Source: Glacieibacterium sp964246975 (GTDB lineage Bacteria; Pseudomonadota; Alphaproteobacteria; Sphingomonadales; Sphingomonadaceae). From it: DNA of 11,115 bases. Made by a program: the position numbers and the translations under genes. Below, piece after piece: positions 6,257 to 11,115 of the stretch (the first letter of the stretch is position 1; each line of letters begins with the position of its first letter). The DNA lies in assembly GCA_964246975.1 (NCBI GenBank), contig CAXTSL010000089.1:1-11115 (forward strand), in the 5' to 3' direction. Under the pieces are notes generated by a model. It saw only the letters and a list, made by a program, of their open reading frames with translations. It did not search any database and was not told the origin of the DNA.

Positions 6257-7870
6257 ATGGTCCTGCTCAGCCTCGCGCTTGCCCTCAACGCCGCCGCCGC
6301 CCCCGCCCCGCCGATTTCGCCCGCGCGCCTGCGCGAGCATGTCCGCATATTGTCGTCGGACGCGTTCGGCGGGCGCGGACCCGGCGAGGACGGCGAGGCG
6401 CGCACCATTGCCTATCTCGCTAAGGCGTTCGCGGCGGCGGGGCTGCAACCCGGCGGCACCGACGGCGGCTGGTTCCAGGACGTGCCGCTGGTGCGCCTCG
6501 ACCGGCTGCCCGGCGCGACGATGGCGTTGCGCTCGGGCGGGACGACGCTGCCGCTGACGCCGGGGCGCGAGGCGACGCTGGCGCTGCGCAATGCCGGCGC
6601 GACGGCACTCGACGCCGCGCCGCTGGTCTTCGCAGGCTTCGGCATCGTCGACGCGGCGCGCGGCTGGGACGCCTATGCCGGCATCGACATGCGCGGCAAA
6701 ATCGCCGTCGTCCTCACCAACGATCCCGACTTCGAGGGCGGGCGCGACCTCGGCTTCGAGGGGCGGCGCATGGCCTATGCCGGGCGCGTCGGGGTCAAGT
6801 TCGAGGCGGCGGCGAGGGCCGGGGCGGCGGGCGTGCTGGTCATCCACGAGGACGCGGCAGCAAGCTATCCCTTCGCGCAGGTCGCGAGCGGCGATGCGCT
6901 GCCGGGATTTGTCCTCGCGCCCGCCGCGCCGACGACGCTGCGGCTCACCGGCTGGTTGCGCGGCGATGTTGCGGCGCGCCTGCTGAAGGATGCAAGGCTC
7001 GACCTCGCGACGCTCAAGCAGCGCGCACGCGATCCGGCCTTCCGTGCCGTCGCGCTCGACGCCGCACTGTCGGCGCACGGCACGCTGCGCGCGACGCCGG
7101 TGACCAGCCACAATGTCATCGCCCGCCTGCCCGGCACGACACGGGCGGGCGAGACGATCCTCTACGGCGCGCACTGGGACGCCAACGGGCGCAACGGCCC
7201 CGACGCGCGCGGCGACGCCATCCGCAACGGCGCGGTCGACAATGCGACGGGCACCGCCGAGCTGCTCGAGGTTGCGCGCGTCTTCGCCGCCGGGCCGCGA
7301 CTGCCGCGCAGCCTCGTCTTCGCGGCGTGGACGGCCGAGGAGAAGGGCCTCCTCGGTGCCGAATATTATGCCGCGCATCCGGTCTTCGCGCTGGCGACGA
7401 CGGCGGCGGTGATCAACCTCGACCCGCATGTCGTGCTGCCCGCCGCACGCGACATCGAACTCGTCGGCGGCGGCCGCACGCCGCTCGAGGCGACGCTCGC
7501 CGAGGCGGCGGCGTCGGCGGGGTTGCGCGTCGCCGCCGAGCCGCATCCCGAGGCGGGGTGGTATTTCCGCTCAGACCATTTCGCGTTCGCCAAGCGCGGC
7601 GTGCCGGTGCTGTCGTTCCGCGCCGGGCGCGATCTGGTGCGCGGCGGCACGGCGGCGGGCGCGGCGCTGGTCGATGCCTATAACGAACAGCACTACCACC
7701 AGCCGAGCGACAGCTTCGATCCCGCGTGGCGCTTCGCGGGGACGGCGCAGGAGGCGCGCGTCGCGTTCGAGACGGGACGACGCATCGCCGGCATGACGAC
7801 GTGGCCGGGCTGGAACCCAGGTATCGAATACGGCGCGGTGCGCGCGGCGAGCGACGCCGAACGCCGCTGA
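6257..7870 (+). CDS. Secreted M28-family zinc metallopeptidase with PA-like insert
   Basis: Probably an exported aminopeptidase that trims peptides outside the cytoplasm. Residues 1-15 (VLLSLALALNAAAA) form a short signal sequence with likely cleavage near A15, although it lacks the usual positive N-terminus. A PA-like region spans about 100-250, with GIDMRGKIAVVL at 142-153. The co-catalytic zinc site is complete: H306 and D308 in GAHWD, D328 in VDNATG, E361/E362 in AEEKGLLG, D389 in NLDP and H481 in YHQPSD. FRSDHFAF (437-444) is another family hallmark. At 537 residues it fits the M28 plus PA-domain group. No ribosome site is obvious before the ATG, and the preceding frame has no alternative start after the dehydrogenase stop. 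It lies 45 bases after the dehydrogenase and 15 before glnE. Confidence 0.9.
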   Translation: MVLLSLALALNAAAAPAPPISPARLREHVRILSSDAFGGRGPGEDGEARTIAYLAKAFAAAGLQPGGTDGGWFQDVPLVRLDRLPGATMALRSGGTTLPLTPGREATLALRNAGATALDAAPLVFAGFGIVDAARGWDAYAGIDMRGKIAVVLTNDPDFEGGRDLGFEGRRMAYAGRVGVKFEAAARAGAAGVLVIHEDAAASYPFAQVASGDALPGFVLAPAAPTTLRLTGWLRGDVAARLLKDARLDLATLKQRARDPAFRAVALDAALSAHGTLRATPVTSHNVIARLPGTTRAGETILYGAHWDANGRNGPDARGDAIRNGAVDNATGTAELLEVARVFAAGPRLPRSLVFAAWTAEEKGLLGAEYYAAHPVFALATTAAVINLDPHVVLPAARDIELVGGGRTPLEATLAEAAASAGLRVAAEPHPEAGWYFRSDHFAFAKRGVPVLSFRAGRDLVRGGTAAGAALVDAYNEQHYHQPSDSFDPAWRFAGTAQEARVAFETGRRIAGMTTWPGWNPGIEYGAVRAASDAERR

Positions 7871-7885
7871 CGCGCCAAGCCGTCG

Positions 7886-10603
7886 ATGTCACCCCTGCCA
7901 CCCCTCGCTGCGCCCCCCGAACTGGCACGACTGCTCGGCGACACAGGGCTGTCGCCGCCCCTTGCCGCCGCCGTGGCGCACGCGTGGACACTTGCGCCGT
8001 ACCTGCGCGGGTTGATCCGGCGGCAGCCCGGACTGGTCGCGCGGCTCGCCTCCGAAGGTCCCGAGCCCGGCTTCGCCGCCGCGATGGCGCTGGTCCGCGA
8101 CGTGGCACAACCGCCGGCCGAGCGCCTGCGCGCCGCCAAGCGCCAGGTCGCGCTGCTCGTCGCGCTCGCCGATCTCGCGGGCGACTGGGACCTCGAGCGC
8201 GTCACGCGGGCGCTGTCGGACTTCGCCGACGCGGCGCTCGACGCCAGCATCGCCGCCGCACTGGCGGAACGCGATGCGCCCAACGCCGGCTTCGTCGCGC
8301 TGGCGCTCGGCAAGCTCGGCAGCCGCGAACTCAATTATTCGAGCGATGTCGACCTGATCCTGCTCTACGACCCCGCGCGTATTCCCTGCCGCCCCCGCGA
8401 GGACGCCGCCGACGCCGCCGTCCGCATCGCCAGGCGCATGGTCGCGCTGATGGCCGAGCAGACGGCGGACGGCTATGTCTTCCGCGTCGACCTGCGCCTG
8501 CGCCCGGCATCGGAGGTGACACCGCTGGCGCTGCCCGTCGGCGCCGCCGAGCATTATTACCAGTCGGAGGCGCTGACGTGGGAGCGCACGGCGTTCATCC
8601 GGGCGCGGGCGTGTGCGGGCGACGTCGCGCTCGGCAAGGCGTTCCTGCGCGCCATCGCGCCGTTCGTCTGGCGGCGCAGCCTCGACTATACCGCGATCCG
8701 CGACATCCAGGCGGTCTCCTTGCGGATCCGCGACCATTTCGACGCGGGCCAGGCGCTCGGCCCCGGTTTCGACCTCAAGCGCGGTCGCGGCGGCATCCGC
8801 GAGGCCGAGTTCTTCGCGCAGCTGCATCAGCTTGTCTGGGGCGGGCGCGACGATGGCTTGCGCGCCCCCGCGACGCTCGACGCGCTGGGCGGACTCGCGG
8901 CGGCGGGGCGCATCGGCGCCGACGAGGCGGCGACGCTGGCCAGGTCGTACCGCCTGCTGCGCAGCGTCGAGCACCGGCTGCAGATGCTGAACGATGCGCA
9001 GACGCACAGCATTCCTGCCCTGGCCGCCGAGCGGACGGCGTTGGCGCGGCTGTGCGGCCAGCCCGACTGGCGCGGGCTCGAACGCCAGCTCAAGGCCGCG
9101 ACCGCGCCCGTCGCGCGCGCCTTCGACCGCCTGATCGCCGAGGCGCAGCGCACCCCCGGCGACCGCCTGCCTGTCGAGCCCAAGGCACTGGCGAAGGCGC
9201 TGGGCAAGGCGGGGGCGACGCTCGCCCCGATGATCGCGCGCTGGCGCGCCGCCCCGACGCGCGCGCTCCGCACGCCCGATGCGCGCGCGTCGTTCGAGGC
9301 GCTGCTCCCGACACTGGCGACAAGTCTCGCCGCCGCCGCCGACCCGGGCCACGCGGCAGCGCGCTTCGACGCCTTCCTCGGGGGCCTGCCATCGGGGGTA
9401 CGGTTCTTCGCGCTGCTTGAGGCCAATCCGGCGCTGGTGCCGCTGCTCGGGCGCTTGCTCGGCGTGACGCCGGTGCTCGCCGACGCGCTGGCGCGGACGC
9501 CCGCGCTGTTCGACGTGCTGCTCGGGCGGACGGCATTCGACGCACTGCCCGACGTGGCCGCGCTGACCGACGAACTCGACCTGCTGCTGACCGGCGCGCG
9601 CGACCTCGAGGATATTCTCGACCGCGTCCGGCGCTGGACCGGCGAGCGGCGCTTCCAGCTCGGCGCGCAGCTGATCGAGGGGGCCGCCGACCCGTTGCGC
9701 GTCGCGCGCGACCTGAGCAACTTGGCCGATGCCGCGCTGGCGCATCTCTGCCGTGTCGTGACATGGGACTTCGAGGTCGCGCACGGGCGGGTGCCGGGCG
9801 GCGCGCTGATCGTCGTGGCCTTCGGGCGCTATGGCGGGCGCGCGCTGACGCATGCGTCGGACCTCGATCTCGTCTTCCTGTTCGACGGCCGCCACGAAGC
9901 CGTCTCGGACGGGCCCAAGCCGCTCGGCGCGACGGTCTATTTCGGTCGCCTCGCGGCGCGCGTCGCCGCCGCGCTGTCGGTGCCGACGGCGGCGGGGGCG
10001 CTCTACGAGGTCGACACGCGCCTGCGGCCCTTCGGTGCCAAGGGCCTGCTCGCGGTCAGTCTCGACAGCTTCGCCGCCTATCAGATGCACGAGGCCGAAG
10101 CGTGGGAGCATATGGCGCTGACCCGCGCGCGCGTCGTCGCCGGGCCCGCCGCCGCGACGCAAGCGCTGATCCGCGCCGTTCTCGACCGCCCGCCGCCCGC
10201 CGACCTCGCGCACCAGGTCGAGGCGATGCGCGCCGACATGGCGAAGGCCAAGCCCGGTGGCGGTCGCTGGGACGTCAAGCTTGCGCCCGGCGGCCTCGTC
10301 GACCTCGAGTTCCTCATCCATTACCTCCAGCTCCGCGACCGCCGCGCGCTGACCCCCGATCTCGGCGCGGCGGTGCGCGAACTGCGCCCCGACCTTGCCG
10401 ACGCCCACGACCTGCTCAGCCGCACGCTGGTGACGCTGCGCCTCGTCGCGCCCACCGCAGCGCCCGATGCGACGGCGCGCGCGCTGCTCGGCAAAGTGGC
10501 GGGCGTCGCCGACATCGAACCGGCGCTGGGACTCGCCAAGGCGGCGGTCGCGGGTTCATGGTTCGCCGAATTCGGCCACCGGCGCATGGAGACCAAGAAA
10601 TGA
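7886..10603 (+). CDS. glnE: Bifunctional glutamine synthetase adenylyltransferase/deadenylyltransferase GlnE
   Basis: GlnE controls nitrogen assimilation by adding AMP to glutamine synthetase and removing it, in response to PII and glutamine. At 905 residues it is slightly shorter than the E. coli enzyme. Both nucleotidyltransferase domains are intact. The N-terminal, deadenylylating one has GKLGSRELNYSSDVDL at 142-157 (D154, D156), VDLRLRPAS at 201-209 and GRGGIREAEFF at 300-310. The C-terminal, adenylylating one has FGRYGGRALTHASDLDL at 646-662 (D659, D661) and DTRLRPFG at 710-717. Helical linker regions lie between and after them. The ATG is 15 bases after the peptidase stop, and an earlier start is unlikely. 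The stop overlaps the start of bcp as ATGA, so the two are translationally coupled. Confidence 0.97.
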   Translation: MSPLPPLAAPPELARLLGDTGLSPPLAAAVAHAWTLAPYLRGLIRRQPGLVARLASEGPEPGFAAAMALVRDVAQPPAERLRAAKRQVALLVALADLAGDWDLERVTRALSDFADAALDASIAAALAERDAPNAGFVALALGKLGSRELNYSSDVDLILLYDPARIPCRPREDAADAAVRIARRMVALMAEQTADGYVFRVDLRLRPASEVTPLALPVGAAEHYYQSEALTWERTAFIRARACAGDVALGKAFLRAIAPFVWRRSLDYTAIRDIQAVSLRIRDHFDAGQALGPGFDLKRGRGGIREAEFFAQLHQLVWGGRDDGLRAPATLDALGGLAAAGRIGADEAATLARSYRLLRSVEHRLQMLNDAQTHSIPALAAERTALARLCGQPDWRGLERQLKAATAPVARAFDRLIAEAQRTPGDRLPVEPKALAKALGKAGATLAPMIARWRAAPTRALRTPDARASFEALLPTLATSLAAAADPGHAAARFDAFLGGLPSGVRFFALLEANPALVPLLGRLLGVTPVLADALARTPALFDVLLGRTAFDALPDVAALTDELDLLLTGARDLEDILDRVRRWTGERRFQLGAQLIEGAADPLRVARDLSNLADAALAHLCRVVTWDFEVAHGRVPGGALIVVAFGRYGGRALTHASDLDLVFLFDGRHEAVSDGPKPLGATVYFGRLAARVAAALSVPTAAGALYEVDTRLRPFGAKGLLAVSLDSFAAYQMHEAEAWEHMALTRARVVAGPAAATQALIRAVLDRPPPADLAHQVEAMRADMAKAKPGGGRWDVKLAPGGLVDLEFLIHYLQLRDRRALTPDLGAAVRELRPDLADAHDLLSRTLVTLRLVAPTAAPDATARALLGKVAGVADIEPALGLAKAAVAGSWFAEFGHRRMETKK

Positions 10604-11055
10604 CCCTCGAAACCGGCGACACCGCCCCCGCGCTCGACCTCGACACCGATGCGGGCAGCCGCACCGCGCTGGCGGGCCAGACCTCGGTGATCTATTTCTA
10701 CCCCAAGGACGACACGTCGGGGTGCACGCGCGAGGCGCAGGACTTCACCGCGCTGGCCGCCGATTTCGCCGCAGCGGGGGTGCAGGTCATCGGCGTGTCG
10801 AAGGACAGCCTCGCGAGCCACGGCAAGTTCCGCGCGAAATACGATCTCGGCGTCGCGCTCGCCGCCGACCCCGACGGGACGGCCTGCGAAGCCTGGGGCG
10901 TGTGGGTCGAGAAAAGCATGTACGGGCGCAAGTACATGGGCATCGAGCGCGCGACCTTCCTCGTCGGCGGCGACGGCCGGATCGTCCGCGCCTGGCACAA
11001 GGTCAAGGTGCCGGGCCACGCCGCCGAAGTTCTCGCGGCGGCACGGGTGGCTTGA
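10600..11055 (+). CDS. bcp: Thioredoxin-dependent peroxiredoxin, BCP/PrxQ type
   Basis: A 151-residue cytoplasmic peroxidase that reduces hydrogen peroxide and organic hydroperoxides. The active-site stretch YFYPKDDTSGCTREAQDF has the peroxidatic Cys at C42 with the usual Pro/Thr environment, and R117 in GIERATFLV is the conserved strand region. E. coli BCP has a resolving Cys five residues after the peroxidatic one; here that position is Q47. The only other cysteine is C96 in DPDGTACEAWGVW. The enzyme is therefore either a one-Cys type or uses C96. The ATG lies inside the glnE stop (ATGA overlap), so expression depends on glnE translation. No terminator follows; the stop codon itself overlaps the -35 element of the next promoter. 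Confidence 0.94.
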   Translation: MTLETGDTAPALDLDTDAGSRTALAGQTSVIYFYPKDDTSGCTREAQDFTALAADFAAAGVQVIGVSKDSLASHGKFRAKYDLGVALAADPDGTACEAWGVWVEKSMYGRKYMGIERATFLVGGDGRIVRAWHKVKVPGHAAEVLAAARVA

Positions 11056-11080
11056 CGAATACAACCTTATTGGTTATATC
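11052..11080 (+). promoter_or_regulatory. Sigma-70-type promoter for the last gene, predicted leaderless
   Basis: TTGACG (11052-11057, 5 of 6) and TATATC (11075-11080, 4 of 6) are separated by exactly 17 bases in an A/T-rich island that contrasts with the surrounding DNA. The expected start, about 7 bases past the -10, falls on the A of the ATG at 11087. No ribosome-binding site exists between promoter and ATG. The -35 begins one base before the bcp stop codon. Confidence 0.65.
11059..11079. promoter_or_regulatory. Operator-like 21-bp dyad inside the promoter
   Basis: ATACAACC (11059-11066) and GGTTATAT (11072-11079) are inverted repeats with one mismatch and a TTATT spacer. The dyad fills the space between -35 and -10 and covers most of the -10, where a bound repressor would block polymerase. 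The regulator is unknown; autoregulation by the following gene is one possibility. Confidence 0.45.
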
Positions 11081-11086
11081 GCGCCC

Positions 11087-11115
11087 ATGAGTGCGACGCC
11101 TTTGGATAGCGCTCA
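11087..11115 (+). CDS. Start of an unidentified gene, truncated by the window edge
   Basis: The ATG at 11087 opens a frame beginning MSATPLDSA and runs off the end after nine complete codons, too few to identify. It is supported by the strong promoter immediately upstream. There is no Shine-Dalgarno, and the predicted transcript begins at the ATG itself. Confidence 0.5.

Noticed and set aside
5102..7546. Long open frame of 814 codons on the minus strand
   Set aside because: It is antisense to three genes with intact family motifs, has Arg/Gly-rich low-complexity content and no recognisable domain. Long antisense frames are expected at this G+C.
7889..10408. Open frame of 839 codons on the minus strand opposite glnE
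   Set aside because: It mirrors the glnE codon pattern, and the glnE frame carries both nucleotidyltransferase motifs.
1..11115. CRISPR arrays, tRNA or rRNA genes, insertion sequences
   Set aside because: No regularly spaced repeats, cloverleaf-like sequences or transposase frames were seen on either strand.

Overview
The window is about 70% G+C or more and densely coding, with a strong G/C bias at third codon positions. An acyl-homoserine-lactone synthase, a bifunctional GlnE directly followed by a PrxQ/BCP peroxiredoxin, and an NfrB/NfrA-type surface-glycan gene pair suggest an alphaproteobacterium, most likely Sphingomonadales. The genus cannot be fixed from the sequence.

Layout. Positions 1-596 (minus strand) hold the first two thirds of thymidylate synthase ThyA; it runs off the left edge and carries an apparent single-base deletion exactly at the catalytic cysteine. 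Every other gene is on the plus strand. The 85-bp divergent gap (597-681) contains a perfect 18-bp dyad (603-620) and a good ribosome-binding site for a LuxI-family AHL synthase (682-1311). After a 144-bp gap come a family-2 glycosyltransferase like the cytoplasmic part of NfrB (1456-2874) and, overlapping it by 4 bases, an NfrA-C-terminal-like envelope protein (2871-4157). The second gene carries an in-frame stretch of foreign-looking DNA with a REP-like palindrome.

A candidate promoter then precedes an uncharacterised multi-pass membrane protein with a C-terminal helical domain (4245-5237), followed closely by a D-isomer 2-hydroxyacid dehydrogenase (5258-6211), a secreted M28-type zinc aminopeptidase (6257-7870), glnE (7886-10603) and bcp (10600-11055, ATGA overlap). 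At the right edge a TTGACG-N17-TATATC promoter with an operator-like dyad is placed so that the next gene (ATG at 11087) would give a leaderless transcript.

How the genes may work together. The AHL synthase makes a quorum signal, but no luxR receptor is present here. The NfrB/NfrA-like pair probably synthesises and exports a surface polysaccharide, and its position just downstream of the AHL synthase hints at, but does not show, density control. GlnE tunes glutamine synthetase by adenylylation. BCP, the hydroxyacid dehydrogenase and the aminopeptidase look like housekeeping metabolism. The membrane protein at 4245-5237 and the in-frame repeat at about 3083-3242 are the least explained parts.
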